From Orientallactaga sibirica (taxonomy: Eukaryota > Chordata > Mammalia > Rodentia > Dipodidae): DNA of 64,000 nucleotides. The first letter of the stretch is position 1; each line of letters opens with the position of its first letter. The notes beneath the pieces are model-generated. The model was given only the letters and a program-made list of their open reading frames with translations. It had not been told where the DNA came from and ran no database searches. Where the stretch lies: contig JAEOAD010000982.1 of the NCBI GenBank assembly GCA_036365145.1, positions 8,892,001 through 8,956,000 of the forward strand. Reading direction: 5' to 3'. Position numbers and translations under genes: made by a program. Shown here piece after piece: positions 11,586-24,055 of this stretch.

Positions 11586-12915
11586 ATTGCTAAAATCTAA
11601 GATAAGATTTCAGAGTTATTTCTCTCCTAAGAATAAGATGAAATAATGAAACAAGCATTTGATGGGTTGGGGGGACTCTTAGGGAAACTTATTTCTCAAT
11701 TCTTGGTTAACAAACTATGTTAATAAAAATATTTAGACTTTGTGATGCATAATGCATTTTTATTCCTAGTGAGCTGGCCTGTTTGTATACACAGATGTTT
11801 CCTGTGGCCCTTCTATCATTGCTTCTATTTTTTTCTGAAACAATATTTCTAGCAGGAAACAGAATCTTATGCTAAGAACCTAGGCCCTCACAGACTCGGT
11901 TGGTTTGAGTGAGGATATTTTCATTTCTAGGTTTAATGCTAGAGGGAGTAGGGTGGGACTCTCCTTTATTCAAGAACGTGGAAAATACTTTTAATAAAAA
12001 GTGAATGCAAGGAATGCACTATATCGAGACATTAGACAGTTCTTCCCTTGGCTTCTAGATTAGACCTGACCGATTCATCCAGGCACATTCATTGCTGAAG
12101 GGCTGTGTGGCTTTTCTGTCTCCTCTCTCACTGTCAAAGCCGCCGTGAGTAATGCCTGCCCTTTCATCCAAACCCTCGGTGTGTTCAACTGGGTTTCACA
12201 GATTTTCCGCAGCATTGTTCTCCCAGAGCTGCGGTTTCCTTTCCAGCACCAGGAGTACTGTGGCAACACGGCTCACCAGCTCAGCTTCTCTGCCACTCAT
12301 AGGAGCCTGGGCAAGTAGATTCAAATGAAATCCAAAGCTGAGTGTGCTAAGGAAGGAAAACGAAGTTTTACACGTCAGCATGTTTTTCAAAAAAAAAAAT
12401 TATGAAAAAAATAGAAGAGAACGAGATCAACCTATCTTAATTGAAAAATGACGTGATGCCCTAATGAAAAATCAAGCTCAGGATTCAGTTCCTAATATCT
12501 CAATGATGAGTGTGTATTTCCTCCTGTGGCTGCCCCTGTGAGTGAATTCTGAAATCCTCAGTCAGTGTGTTGAAATAAGATCTCATTCGGCATCACTATC
12601 TGGCTCGCTTGCCAGGTGCTGCCTAAATGTCAGGAAAGGAAGGCATGAAACGCAAGGAAGCCTCCTTTCCTGGTTTGCTCTCTTCTAAGTAAATGCTATT
12701 CTCATATGATCAGAAAATGAAGAGGGCGAACTTTTAATTTTTTTTCAAAGTATGGAAAAAAAATGACAGGAAGAGAATGTTATGTATAGTCCTTTCACCC
12801 AAAGGTTGACTCTTTCATCATTTTTGGTTCATGTCCTTGGAGTCTTTTCTCATCTTTCTAACTATCAAGACAAAGAGTGGAAAGGTTTCTGTCTTATTGT
12901 GTCTCCTGTATGACC

Positions 12916-12917
<2 letters not shown>
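11586..12917. other. Single-copy AT-rich non-coding DNA
   Basis: No repeat, exon or RNA gene was recognised. A-rich and T-rich short runs are scattered throughout. Confidence 0.5.
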
Positions 12918-12919
<2 letters not shown>

Positions 12920-12946
<27 letters not shown>

Positions 12947-12947
12947 A
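12920..12947. repeat. (GT)n microsatellite
   Basis: Uninterrupted GT dinucleotide repeat. Confidence 0.95.
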
Positions 12948-12984
12948 TCCTCTTCCATTGCCATCCCCCAACAAACCTATTTAT

Positions 12985-13070
12985 TACCATATCCCTCCAG
13001 CACTTAGAACAGTACCTGGTGCCTTAGAAGTTGCTTAGTAAAGGCTGGTAAATTAATGAATGAATGACAG
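12985..13070 (+). repeat. L2/MIR-like 3' tail
   Basis: Reads 'cagcacttagaacagtacct', then 'gcttagtaaaggctgg', then 'aatgaatgaatga', the typical 3' end shared by ancient MIR and L2 elements. Confidence 0.55.
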
Positions 13071-15340
13071 TTTTCACATCGTTGCTAGAAGGTACACTTG
13101 GGCTCATGAGGCCTACCTCTTTCCACCACCTTTCGCTGCTTCTCCCTCGCAGTGAGACTAAGCTATAGGTACTCCATGACAATCTGGGCCTGCTAGCCCT
13201 GATTTTCCATGAGGCAGTACAGGGGTGAAATGGAAAGGGTCCAGTCTTTGGAGTGGAACAGGCCATATTCTCGGATAGGCTGATCAGTGCATCAGGCAAC
13301 CAGTGTCTTACTGGGTCTGGGCTATCCTGATGCCTTTGTCCAATGGGCAGTTGTCGTGTCTGCTCGACGGTATGACTGACAAGTATGCACAGTGCCCAGT
13401 TTACGGGAGGGAATCCAACATCGGCAGTTAGTAGTATTTTGCTTCCTCTTTTCCTAATGACAGCATAAATAAAGAGCCCTGGAGGTCCCGGAGCATGGAC
13501 TTTCTTTTCGCATGTTCAGTCACTTCATCTAACAAGAACATGAAGAGTTCTAATGACTGACTTTATGCCTGTTTGCCAAGCAAATCAGAGATGTCACAGA
13601 GACTCCAGGCACTTCCCTAGTAATCTATTTCTTGTGCTTCTACTGTGATAACCCATGTTTCTTCCACAGCAAGACACCTGATGCATTGTAAAATTGTGTG
13701 TTCCCAGAGCCGGCTCTCCCATCAGACAACAAACGTGCCTTCTATTGTGATATCCTCAGCCTGGGACTCATGACACTTGTAACGGAGGAGTCACTCAATA
13801 TATATTGATTCAATAGGTGAATGAATAAATTAATTGTATTACATTGCACATGTGTTACCCCTATCTCAGCCATACATACGGCCTTTCTGAATTTTTTGAA
13901 TGAAAAGAAAAGCAGAACTAAGTGTTGAATTAAGTGTCAAATCCTTGCATTTATAATGTAAGCCTCTGACAGACATACACAAAAGTATTGGTTCTTAAGA
14001 ATGCCAGCTTAAGGGGGAAAATGACAATCTCTTTTAGTTGTGATGACTGAGTGTATGGGTTCCCTGGCTAGTATGTACACTTAGCAGGGAGTATGCCAGT
14101 GTATGTGTAATAGTTTCTTGTCTGTAGTGTGTAGCTTGAGATGTATGTGTGGTAGCATCATTTTCACACAGAATATGATGGGCTTAGCTAGCATTTATTT
14201 TTGACAGCTTCTTAAATCTTGTGAAAGTCAGAGTTGGGGGCTGGCATTTTTAAAGAAATATCTCAGATGGCAGCAGGACAACGTTGATAAAATGAAGAGA
14301 GAGAATCTTAAAAAGAAAAAAAAAATGTCTTCTTGCAGTTCTAGGAAAAAAAAAAAAAACCCTAAAACATCAGCAAAGTACAAAAGCTTCTGAGCTTTTC
14401 AGAGCAAAGGCTTCCTTGAGCATCAGCTTTTCATAGACTTGCCACAAAGGAATATACACGAACACCCAAAGATATATGTCCTTCTCTAACGCACTGTGAC
14501 TGTGATTTCTGGTCAGACCTCAAAAGCATGTAAGTGCATCTTTCTGGACACCCAGTTAGACTACATTTCCCAGCATCCTAAGCAGTTGTATGCATGGTCA
14601 TGTGTCAGCGTTCTGGAAAGTGGATTGGGAAATGGAAAAGGTGCACCTCTGGTCCAATCTTAAAAGCATTTCAGGTTGTCTTCAAGATCTTTCCTTATCT
14701 ACTGGCTGGCTGAGATGGAGTAAATTCTCAGGGCCATCCTGGAAGCAACCTTCAAAGATGACAAAGCCTTTTCTGCCTAGGAACCTTTTGATTTAGAGTG
14801 CTCACTCTGGGCCACTACAGCATGAAATAAATGGTGGAGCCATTACTAGTTAGGACTTAATTGTTAGAAAGCTTACCTTACCTTAACCTTACAATACCCA
14901 GCATTTATCTTCCTTGGGTTTTGTTTATAAGTGGTTGACAGTTCTCAAAGGCTTTTATATGTATCAGAAATTGTTACAGTAATAATAATGATTTCAAAAT
15001 CCATGCAAAGTTAACCAGCATTTTACAGCTGTAGGTACAGATCCAAGTAGAAAAATGTTGAGTATCTTCCCTTCCCCATCATGGTTGCCCCAGGGTTGGC
15101 ACCGAGAGTAAAACTGAGGAGGCTCTCGATGAGGCTTGCTGGTGGAGGGAAGGAAGGTTCGGTGAGGAAAACGGCTTTGTCACATGCCCAATGGTCACAG
15201 CTATAAAATGCTGGGACCCATTGTTAAATTCTCTGTCTGGCTTCAAAGGTGCCACTGCCTCTGAGTACCAATAACCCATGACTTTAAAAGAATGGATGCG
15301 GGGCAATGATGAGTCCTTTGGGAAAATGTTTTAGTCTTCT
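13071..15340. other. Mostly single-copy non-coding DNA
   Basis: Apart from a possible MIR/L2 tail at about 13790-13840 (cactcaatatatattgattc, then gtgaatgaataa) nothing is recognised. Short A runs occur at 14317-14360. No exon signal was found. Confidence 0.45.
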
Positions 15341-15345
15341 ATTTT

Positions 15346-15412
15346 CCCCTCCCTCCCTCCCTCCCTTCCTTCCTCACTTCCTTCCCCCTTTCCTCTTTCT
15401 TTCTTTCTTTCT
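15346..15412. repeat. Polypyrimidine (CCCT/CCTT/CTTT)n tract
   Basis: A run of C/T-only tetranucleotide variants directly before the reversed SINE. It may have been its insertion target. Confidence 0.85.
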
Positions 15413-15640
15413 TAAATATTTATTTTTATTATTTATTTATTTATTTGAGAGAGAGAGAGAGAGAGAGAATGATAGAAGAGAAACAGAGAGAATGGCCTGC
15501 CAGGGCCTCCAGCCACTGCAAACAAACTCCAGATGCATGTGCCCCTTGCGATCTGGTTTACATGGGTCCTGGGGAATTGAACCTGTGTCCTTTGGCTTTG
15601 CATGCAAATGACTTAACCGCTTAGCCATCCCTCCAGCCCT
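15413..15640 (-). repeat. tRNA-derived SINE, reversed
   Basis: (TTTA)n and (GA)n, then 'gggcctccagccactgcaaa', 'tggggaattgaacctgtgtc' and 'cttagccatccctccagccc'. It lies between CT-rich tracts. Confidence 0.9.
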
Positions 15641-15670
15641 CTTTCTCTCTCTCTCTCTCTTTCTCTTTCT

Positions 15671-15906
15671 TTTTGAGAAAGTTTCTCATATAGGCCAGAC
15701 TGGCCTCCAACTACGTATGTGTCTGAGGTTGACCTTGAACTCCTGATTTCCCAAATGTTGAGATACAGGCATGCACCACCACACCCAACTCTCTCTCTCT
15801 CTCTCTCTTTTTTTTTTCATTTGATAGAGGGTCACCTGAACTCAATAATCCTCCTGTCTGAGCCATCTGAATGCTGGAATTTGGGTGTGTGCCTAGACCT
15901 GGCATT
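15671..15906 (-). repeat. Old B1-like SINE pieces, reversed, split by (CT)n
   Basis: Two diverged B1-like antisense segments, 15671-15790 (ending in ccaccacacccaac) and about 15825-15906 (ctcaataatcctcctgtctg to gtgcctagacctggc), separated by CT repeats. Confidence 0.55.
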
Positions 15907-15956
15907 TAGTCTGTATTTTTGATTAGACAAAGTAACATATTAAAAATAAAAATTTG

Positions 15957-16320
15957 GGGGCTGGAGAAATGGCTTATCAGTTAAGAGCACTTCTTGTGGA
16001 AGCATTTGGTCCTGAAGACACTGGAGAGACTGCTTGAGTTTGATCCCCAAGACACACATAAACAGCTGGGCATGGCCATGCACATCTATAACCCCAGTTC
16101 TTAAGGAGAGTAGGCCCAAGATTCCCTAGAGCTTGTGGAGGAGGAGAAACACAGCAAGGCGCAGGGTCAGTAAGAGGGTATAATTCAAATTCGAACAGGC
16201 AGAAGGGCAAAGGAATTGGACCCCTGGCATTCTGCTCTGGCCACTGCAGGTGCGGGCACCCCACCACAGTGAGCATACGAAGCACTGCCAGGGCACATTC
16301 GAATGCATACGATACAAACA
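15957..16320 (+). repeat. B4-like SINE
   Basis: ID-like head (ggggctggagaaatggctta), B1-like middle (gctgggcatggccatgcaca) and a diverged B4 3' part around 'gtgcgggcaccccaccacag'. Confidence 0.65.
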
Positions 16321-16582
16321 CGCATATTGTGGATATCAAAATAAAAATGAACAATCTCCTATAATCTTATCAGAGAAAAACAACTCTAGAAAAATCAGTT
16401 CACATGTATAGAAAATGTGAGTTTCCCTATTATTTTAGTTTAAAATAATATCCTTAGTCCCCCATTCCATGTTAAGACTAACCAGCTGGTATCTTCCCTT
16501 CCTATGACTGGTGTAACATTCTGTGTAATAATCTGTGATAATCGGCTCTGTATTGGTTGACATTTAGATTGTTTCCAGTCTT

Positions 16583-16706
16583 TTTTGTTGTTTATCTTGT
16601 TCTTGAGGTTGGGTCTCACTCTATCACCCGCTGACCTGGAACCTTCTCTGTAGCTCCAGGCTGGTCTCAAACTCACAGCGATCATATTACCTCAGCCTCC
16701 CGGACT
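16583..16706 (-). repeat. B1-like SINE, reversed
   Basis: 'gaggttgggtctcactctat', 'gctgacctggaaccttctct' and 'cctcagcctcccgg' in antisense B1 order, with the 5' end of the element missing. Confidence 0.7.
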
Positions 16707-16721
16707 GTTTACAGACTTTTT

Positions 16722-16919
16722 AAAAATAGTTTTATTTTTATTTATTTGAGAGAAAGAGGCAGAGAGAGAGAGAGCACATCAGGGCCTCCAGCCACTGCAA
16801 ATGAACTCCAGATGCGTGCGCCCCTTGAGCATCTGGCTTATGTGGGTTCTGGGGAATCAAACCAAGGTCCTTTGACTTTGCTGGCAAGCGCCTTAACCGC
16901 TAAGCCAATTCTCCAGCCC
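16722..16919 (-). repeat. tRNA-derived SINE, reversed, with TSD
   Basis: Family-typical reverse order ending in 'gctaagccaattctccagcc'. Flanked by tgtttacagactttt (16707-16721) and tgtttatagacctttt (16920-16935), a slightly decayed duplication. Confidence 0.92.
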
Positions 16920-17080
16920 TGTTTATAGACCTTTTAACATGAAAGAACTGTGACGAACCTGTATGCATATATATCTTTGGGGGTAGATTCCTAAGAGGGA
17001 AATCGTGGGCCCTGTGATGGGTATGTTTCACTGTCTTCACGTGTGAGACCTATTTCTGCAGAAGAATCAAATAGTCTTCA

Positions 17081-17694
17081 GACATGGAAACACGTTCAAT
17101 GGATTTATGTGTGCAAGTTATGGTAGCTAAGAGTGGTGGAAGGAAAGGTGTCTCGAATCTCAGAATGCTACAGCTCTGCCCCAAGCCCAGGGCCAGGCTG
17201 TAAGTAAGGAGGCACTGATATCCCAAAGTGAGAAGATGGAACCTTTCAAATACAGGTTAGCTTCTCTGCATCCACCTGACAATGAAGTTACCATTGTTCT
17301 AAAGGTCAGGGCGGAAGTGAAGCAAAGCTCCTAACAGCAGTGGCCAATGGGACAAATGAGAGAGGGAGGAGGAGGCTGTCTAGACTAGCTGTCGCTCCAA
17401 GGTTCCTGCTGGGGATGAGGCTGTTGGTTGCAGGACACTCCTCAGAAGCAGGCATAAACTTGATGTGTCTGGACAGCTTTCAGGGTGAGCAGGTGGCTCC
17501 AGGCAGATGTCTTTGTCTGTGGGCACAGCTGTGTGTGCTCTGAGACATCCCTGTCTGTGAGGGATATTCCAGAAACGACAATGATGATGATGATAATGAC
17601 AGTGGCCGTGGTTGCAGGGAGAAGAAGGAGATGATTACCCAGACAGTGCTAGATAGCTCGGAGCTGACCCTGTGAGGATCAGGGTTTGCCTCTA

Positions 17695-17695
<1 letters not shown>
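17081..17695. other. Single-copy non-coding DNA
   Basis: No repeat family or exon was recognised. A short imperfect (GAT)n tract lies at about 17580-17602. Confidence 0.5.

Positions 17696-17696
<1 letters not shown>

Positions 17697-17749
<53 letters not shown>
17697..17749. repeat. (GT)n microsatellite
   Basis: A long GT run of about 26 units, followed by ACGTACAT-type alternating sequence. Confidence 0.95.
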
Positions 17750-17750
<1 letters not shown>

Positions 17751-18159
17751 ACGTACATACATGTATATGTATGCTTGAAGTGTGATGGGGTTGTAGATCT
17801 GAATGTACAATGGCAGCATGTGGGAGTGTGGGGTATTTCGGGGTGATGTGAGTTGTGGAATAGGATGGGTATGAATGGGATTAACTGTATCGATGTGTGC
17901 TTTTTTGAGGGTGCACTGATTTAATCCCCTAAAGCACTCGTGGTGCCTACCAAAGACTGCCCACTTGGAGCCTCATTTCCTCTGTCTTCTGTTTATGGTG
18001 GCAAAATGCTAGCTTCACCCAGAGAACCCTTTCATCCAGCTTCTCCTTCAAGAGGCCAGGGTCCAGGGAAGGGCTTAAGTTTCCACTGGTCACATTTAGA
18101 GAGAGGAAGACAGAGTGTTTTCTAGAACTGTCCGATTGTATTTGATCATACTTTTTACT

Positions 18160-18842
18160 TATTTTCTTGTTGTTATATTTTTACCCTCTTATTGAGAAAT
18201 ATTTAACACATATTGTAAGGTATGCAGAGTACAATGATTTTGTGGCACTGAGGAGGGAACCCAGGGCCTTGTATAAGCTAAGCAAATACTATACCATAGA
18301 ACCACGAACTATGTAAAAACACAAACTATGAACTGATGGCTTGTGCATGTGTGTTCACTCAGGGAATCATACCCAGATCAAAACAGACTTCAGTTCCAGC
18401 ACTCCCCCAAAGCTTCCCTAAGCCCCTCTCAAGTCAAAATACCACAAAGGCAAGCACTATTCTGACTTCTGTCTCCCTAAATTAGTTTTGTCTCTTCTAG
18501 ATTTTTGTATAAATGGAATCATGAAGTTTGTAGCCTTTTGTGCCAGGCTGTTCTCACTTAGATAATGCATATGCGATTCATTCGGTGTTGTTGCTTGTAT
18601 TCAGTTCCTTCCTCTTTATTGCTGCATAGTGTCTTATTGTATGGATGTATCACAGTTTGTTTATCCATTCTCCTGCTGACGGACATCTGGGTGGTTTCTA
18701 GTTTGGGGCAATTGGAAATAGAGTTGCTATGAATATTCTTGAGCATGTCTTTTGGTGGCCATATGTAGAACTGTCTCAATGTTGCCTGTGATAGCATTTG
18801 ACAAAGATAGAACTTGCAAAAAAAAAAAAAAAAAAAAAAAAA
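18160..18842. repeat. Old L1 fragment ending in poly(A)
   Basis: Phrases such as 'aaatggaatcatgaagtttg', 'cttattgtatggatgtatca' and 'tggttggtttctag'-like wording match old L1 (L1M-type) 3' regions. An isolated reversed ID-like piece sits at about 18236-18310. A run of about 23 A lies at 18820-18842. Confidence 0.6.
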
Positions 18843-20317
18843 CCCTTTGCCAAAAATCAAATAGCAACAACAACAAAACCTCTAAATACCCTAGCAGGCT
18901 TCCCAGAAAGAACACAGCAGTCAATTGCCTGGGGCCTGTTTTGAATCTGACTACTTCCCTCCCTTGGGTGATAAGAGTATTATATTGGGAAGGGAGACCC
19001 CTCTCGGGGACAGGGCACTCTGCTGTAAAACAGACATTCTTTCTGAGGGTTTCAGTATTCCTGGAGCCAGGTTTCACAGTGATTTATTGCTCCGTGGGGG
19101 TCCATTGAGCTCTTTGGAAGGACCACTGGTTATTTCAGGCTTGATGGGTGGTGATTTGCACTGTGGTGTCAAAATTTGCCTATTGAATGCAGGAGCATTT
19201 TAGAGACAATCTGATTCATTTTGGCAGAGCTAGGATAGTGGGAAAAATCTACCTTTTGTTGCCAATCTACAAGATAACAGAAGGATTCCAGAGAATGAAG
19301 AAAGAGGAGGTAGTAGGCCTGCCTACCATGGTGCTTTTCAGACTTCCGGATGTCACTTGCCCTCCCCTCTTCACAGCAGAAGCTGGCTGGCTGCTCTCAT
19401 GTCCCCAGTGTTCACTTCTGCTTGCCAAAGTGCCCACAGGGTAGTCCTGCAGCTGTGTTCCAGGGCTTCAGGACTGGCCCTGGAGACATACTTGGCCCAG
19501 ACAAAGGAGACACTTGGGAGCTTATGTCGCTAGGAACAGCCCTCAGCCAATGTGGCAATGGAATTATAAGACAGGTGCCAGCTTCCTTCCTTTCCCTCAG
19601 TGGAGAGCTGTCTGAGGTTAATTCTCAGTGGGATGAAGCCTCATTGGCCACAGCAGTTAACTGCACATGAACACACCTAACCACACCTAACCACGGATGG
19701 GCTGCCTTCCCTTCCTGGTTTGGGTCCCCACATGCACTAGATGACACGCAACTTGCTTTCAGCCTATGTTTTTGGAGATCTCAAATTAAACTGTACCCCC
19801 CCACCCTGAGGAAACATGGCCTCTGGCATTGCGCGTGTATTAATTTTGTTTGGGAATTTTGCCAGTTCCCTGGTACTCTTTGCATCATCTACTCTGGAGT
19901 TCATTTCAGTCACCGCCCGGTATCTTTGCCGTGGAGAAGGCTATGATTAGGAGCGGGCCTAAGGAAGGAGATCATAAAGAGTAGTTAATCCTCAAGCTGC
20001 AGCGAAGGGAGACAGCCCTGGTCCCATTGCTCCTTGGTGCTGGTGCTCCCAATACTGGCACAATGGATGTGTGACTACAGAAACGTGTGTGGAAATGGAA
20101 TCATTTAAGACATGAGGTGGGTAGGAAGGAGAAGTAGGAAGAGAGAATGGGGATGGACATTTCTTAAGAGAATTCTAAGCTTCTGTCTCTCCCTGAGAAA
20201 AATGCCTTATAAGATACAAATTGAAAAGACCAAAATTATATCTCTATCGTGATAGGTTGTTTTCTCAAAATCTAAATAAAATCAAGTGTAGTTCTGAATT
20301 GTTGGGGGGAGTCTTTT
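18843..20317. other. Single-copy non-coding DNA
   Basis: No repeat or exon was identified. Several overlapping frames of 70-118 codons are present on both strands without any recognised motif. Confidence 0.5.
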
Positions 20318-20978
20318 TCGTGTGTGTGTGTGTGTGTGTGTGCAAGTTATATACAAATACGTGTGCAGATGTATGTTTGTCTAGAGTGCATGTATGCAGA
20401 GGCAGAAGCGAATGTCAGGTGGGCCTCTTCTGTCACTCATGTGTGTTTCCTTGAAACACGTTTTTTACTAATTCCAGAGTGTGCTGTTCCCTCAAAGCCC
20501 ATGGATTCTCTGATCTCTGCTCCCCACAGGACTGGCATTACAAACATGCATGGCCACACTGAGCTATTTACGTGGGTGCTGGGAAGTGGAATTCAGATCA
20601 TCTCAGGCCCTCAGACACCCTAATGTTTGCGTGGCAAGTACATCTCCCCAGCTGCCATTTTCTGCATGGGCTGTGGGTGTGGTGTGCGCATGTGTGTGCA
20701 CATGCCTGTGGAGGCCAGAGAAGAACCTAGGGTGTACTCTCCCTAACTCATCTGCTGCCTTTTCCTTGAAAGGAGTCTTACTGATTCCGGATCCTGTCAC
20801 TTTTGCTAACCGCAGCAGTTCTCCCAGGACTGGGGTTAGCGGTAGGCACAGCGCCACCCAGCTGTTTACATAGGGTACTAGACAATTGAACTCACAGTCT
20901 CAGGCTTTTATGGGAAGCATTAGGCCCGTGTGCATGTGCAGGAAGCACTCTTAACCATTAAGCAATCTCTCCACTCCT
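20318..20978 (-). repeat. Two reversed B4-type SINEs in tandem
   Basis: Copy one, about 20318-20640, begins with (GT)n and contains 'gacatt...tacgtgggtgctggg' wording. Copy two, about 20672-20978, contains 'tgtggaggccagagaagaac' and ends 'taaccattaagcaatctctc', the reversed ID-like head. Confidence 0.65.
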
Positions 20979-20983
20979 CCCTC

Positions 20984-21138
20984 TTTTTTTTTTGAGACAG
21001 GGTCTCATGTAGCTCTGATTTGCTTTAAACTTATGATGTGCTATGTAGCTGAGGATGATCCAGAATTCCTGATTGTCCTGCCTCCAACTCCCAAGTGCTG
21101 AAATTTTGGGCATGCATTGCTATAGCCAGTCGTGGCAG
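20984..21138 (-). repeat. Old B1-like SINE, reversed
   Basis: 'tttttgagacagggtctcat' and 'ctcccaagtgctgaaatttt' in antisense B1 order, strongly diverged. Confidence 0.6.
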
Positions 21139-21233
21139 GACACTCTTAAATGAAGTTTTTCTTTCGATTTTTCCAAAATATAGTTGAAATATAGACATCT
21201 ACCTTTTACAAAGAATTCCAAGATGAATGTTCT

Positions 21234-21258
21234 TTCTTAACTATTTTATTTAACTATT

Positions 21259-21297
<39 letters not shown>

Positions 21298-21468
21298 TGG
21301 GGGGAGAGGCAGTTAGAGAATGGGCACACCAAGGCCTCCAGCCACTGCAAACAAACTCCAGACACAGCGCCACCTTGTGCATCTGGCTTTATGTGGGTCC
21401 TGGGGAATTGAATCTTGGGTCCTTAGGCTTCGTAGGCAAGCACCTTAACCACTGAACCATCTCTCCAG
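21234..21468 (-). repeat. tRNA-derived SINE, reversed, with (TTTA)n and TSD
   Basis: The tail has expanded into a pure TTTA microsatellite at about 21254-21298. The target ccaagatgaatnttctt flanks both sides, at about 21218-21234 and 21469-21485. Confidence 0.93.
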
Positions 21469-21485
21469 TCCAAGATGAATCTTCT

Positions 21486-22210
21486 TGGGGAGAAGAATCA
21501 TAAATACACCAAGTAGTTTGTTCAGTTCCTTTTGAAATCTTACCTTGGAGGGGATTTTTCTGCCTTACTTAAGGGAGAAGGGGGGTATAATTAGTGTCAG
21601 TGTTCAATAAGTGGAGTTTGAATTCGCAGTTCTGGAAGGATAAATAGATGACCCTATCTCAGTGGGATTAGATGATCTGGAGGCCTATAGCATTCAGAGA
21701 GGGCAAATGTCAAGCTGCCGAATTGGAGTTTGACTTGTCTGTGACTATGGCACAGATGGAGCAAGGGGGCTATGTGGGGGACTTTGAGGGTTCAGGTAAA
21801 CTCAGGCTATAGAATGGTTACAGATGGTGGGATATCATACATTTGGGATTTTTGAAGGACTCCTTTTCGCCTGGTGCCCCTCACAGCCCAGGGCAAATTG
21901 AGACACACACAAGCTGTTTATGTTACATTCTATTACCCTTTCCCCGGTGGCCGTTCTGGCCTGCTCTGATCAGGCACAATGCCACGCACATTTCTAATCG
22001 TTTTTGCTGTTTCACTGATTGCAGAATTTGAAGCATCCACTGTCTGGTAAAAGTAGGCCACAGGAGTTCCTGACTCTGCTATGTTGCTAATAGATTTCTG
22101 AATGGCAGTGTAGGGACGCCTGAACGTGACATTTGAGCAGAAGAACAATGGCGATCACTCGCTGACGATTTTGTGCTTGAGTCATTCTTTCCTCCAACAT
22201 TAACACGCGA
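21486..22210. other. Single-copy non-coding DNA
   Basis: No repeat or exon was recognised. The right end runs into a G-rich tract. Confidence 0.5.
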
Positions 22211-22232
22211 GGGGCCGGGGCGGGGGGGGGGG
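22211..22232 (+). other. G-rich tract, possible G-quadruplex
   Basis: Three or more G runs (GGGG, GGGG and an 11-base G run) separated by CC and C. Only an isolated tract, with no surrounding CpG island. Confidence 0.5.
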
Positions 22233-22457
22233 AGTACTCACAGATTACAGGTACGGGGGCAGGGGAATGAAGGCAGCATTGAGATGATCATCTGAAAGCA
22301 GGTGTTTTATGCGAGCCTTGTCTCTCTGGACTTTTCTTCTCATGGCTGACTGCCACTTACCTTTCTCACTGTTGCTCTCTTCCTTGGGATCCCACCACAG
22401 AAACCTTTCCAGAGCTCCTGGCAAATGGACTGGCAGGAGATACAGAAGCTCCTTGCA

Positions 22458-22465
22458 CGCACACA

Positions 22466-22499
<34 letters not shown>
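22458..22499. repeat. (CA)n microsatellite
   Basis: CACG-interrupted then pure CA repeat. Confidence 0.93.
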
Positions 22500-22504
<5 letters not shown>

Positions 22505-22509
22505 GAGCC

Positions 22510-23250
22510 TCCAAACTGCCTTAGAATCTGGAATCGCCACGTTGCAGATGGTTTGTCTTGCTCCATTTTCTCCTGAATGTCCCTTTTAACCCCTCTAGGT
22601 GTCTTACGCTCATCTCCGTTATCTCAGCTTTAGGATACTATTTGGCTTTAAAATCAAGTAGTTAAACCTTTAGGTTTTTCCCCAGCACAAAAGGAAATTA
22701 AGCCAAATGATAAAGACCTAAACCTTGTTAAATTCACCATATGGGCATTGCTATTACAGACAATCATTTATACAGGACATGCTGTGGGTGTCTCTCCTGC
22801 TTCCTCTCTCCTATTTATAAGAATACAGTTTTGGCTTGAGCTGTTTCTTTCTTTTAGCTCCAAACAATGGCAATCATAATCATTTCTGACCCAAACCTAT
22901 TGCCTATGTGAGTTCGTGTTTAATTTGAAAACTGACAAGAATGATGCCTTTGAAATCTCCTACTCAGTCAGAGCTACTCTGCCATTGGGGCCACTGGGTA
23001 TGCTAGAATCGAGAATTTCCTACAGGAGGAGAAAGAATAAATCAACATAAAATGATGTAATAAAATCCTCTTAAATAACAACCAGGTAGTAAATTAACAT
23101 ATACACGACCTTTGAAATGATCCTGTACGGGGAAGTTGAATCCAGCAAACAGCTGGCTGGGTGCCTGCCCTTGACTAATAGTCTGAGAGATACAGCTGCT
23201 AGAAAGATATATGAGAGTGAATCGAAAAATGCAAAAATCTGTCTTTTATA
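22510..23250. other. Single-copy AT-rich non-coding DNA
   Basis: No repeat, exon or RNA gene was recognised between the two CA microsatellites. Confidence 0.5.
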
Positions 23251-23252
23251 AA

Positions 23253-23281
23253 TACACACACACACACACACACACACACAC
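23253..23281. repeat. (CA)n microsatellite
   Basis: Pure CA repeat. Confidence 0.95.
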
Positions 23282-23389
23282 CATTTCCTTCATGTGACAA
23301 AGTTTAATTTCATTGGGATTGACAGCATTGCCTTTTCTGAGCATACATTTAACAAATGAGATTGAACAACCACCCCACTCGGTTTCATC

Positions 23390-23525
23390 TAATTTAATTT
23401 GACAGCCAGAGCAGGTAGGTAGAAGAATGTATTTCCAGAGGAGGTAAGAATGGTTTCCCTGTGGTTAAGTGGCTTGCTGGATCAGGGTTAAAGCAAGAAT
23501 CTCCTCTGTTGCTTCTGATCTTTTG
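23390..23525 (-). repeat. MIR SINE fragment, reversed
   Basis: 'gcaggtaggtagaagaatgt' followed by 'gtggttaagtggcttgctgg' follows the antisense MIR order (AGGTAGGTA ... GGTTAAGTAACTTGC). The tempting gaggaggtaagaatgg inside it is part of the MIR, not a splice donor with exon support. Confidence 0.55.
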
Positions 23526-23743
23526 TTTGTTTCATTCTTTTTAATTTCAGTACAAAATATGCCTATCTTAATTGTACAAGTTAATCTTTTTGCCAGTATA
23601 TACATTTGTAAAAGCACCATTCAAATCAAGGGATAAAGCATTCTCATCCCTGCAAAAACGTTCACTTCCTGATCAGTACAGCTCCATTCTTCGATCTTCA
23701 AGGTAACTACTACCCTCACTCTGAATAAAAAAAAGATCAATTT

Positions 23744-23965
23744 GGGGCTGGAGAGATGGCTTAGTGGTTAAGGCACCTGCCTGCAAAGTCCAAGGACCTC
23801 AATTCGATTTCCCAGTACCCATGTAAAGCCAGATGCACAAGGCGGTGCATGTGTCTGGAGTTCCTTTGCAGTGGCTGGAGGCCTTGGCACACCCATTCTC
23901 TATGTGTCTCTCTTCTGTCTATCTATCCCTGATTGCAAATATATAAATGAAAATATTTTAAAAAG
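23744..23965 (+). repeat. tRNA-derived SINE with TSD
   Basis: Near full length, starting ggggctggagagatggctta. The target aaagatcaattt is present on both sides (about 23732-23743 and 23967-23978). Confidence 0.93.
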
Positions 23966-24055
23966 CAAAGATCAATTTTGCCTGTGTCTGAACTTCATAT
24001 AAAGTGCATTGGACAATATGTGCTTCTGTGAGTGGCTTCTTTAATTCAAGGTATT

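Larger units (their letters stand above)
16370..17080. repeat. Old L1 fragment carrying two younger SINEs
   Basis: Flanking wording such as 'gttgacatttagattgtttcc' and 'gggggtagattcctaagagg' resembles ancient L1 3' regions. It is interrupted by a B1 and a tRNA-derived SINE. Orientation was not resolved. Confidence 0.5.

Noticed and set aside
23430..23460. gaggag/gtaagaatgg as splice donor
   Set aside because: It falls inside a reversed MIR whose consensus explains the motif.
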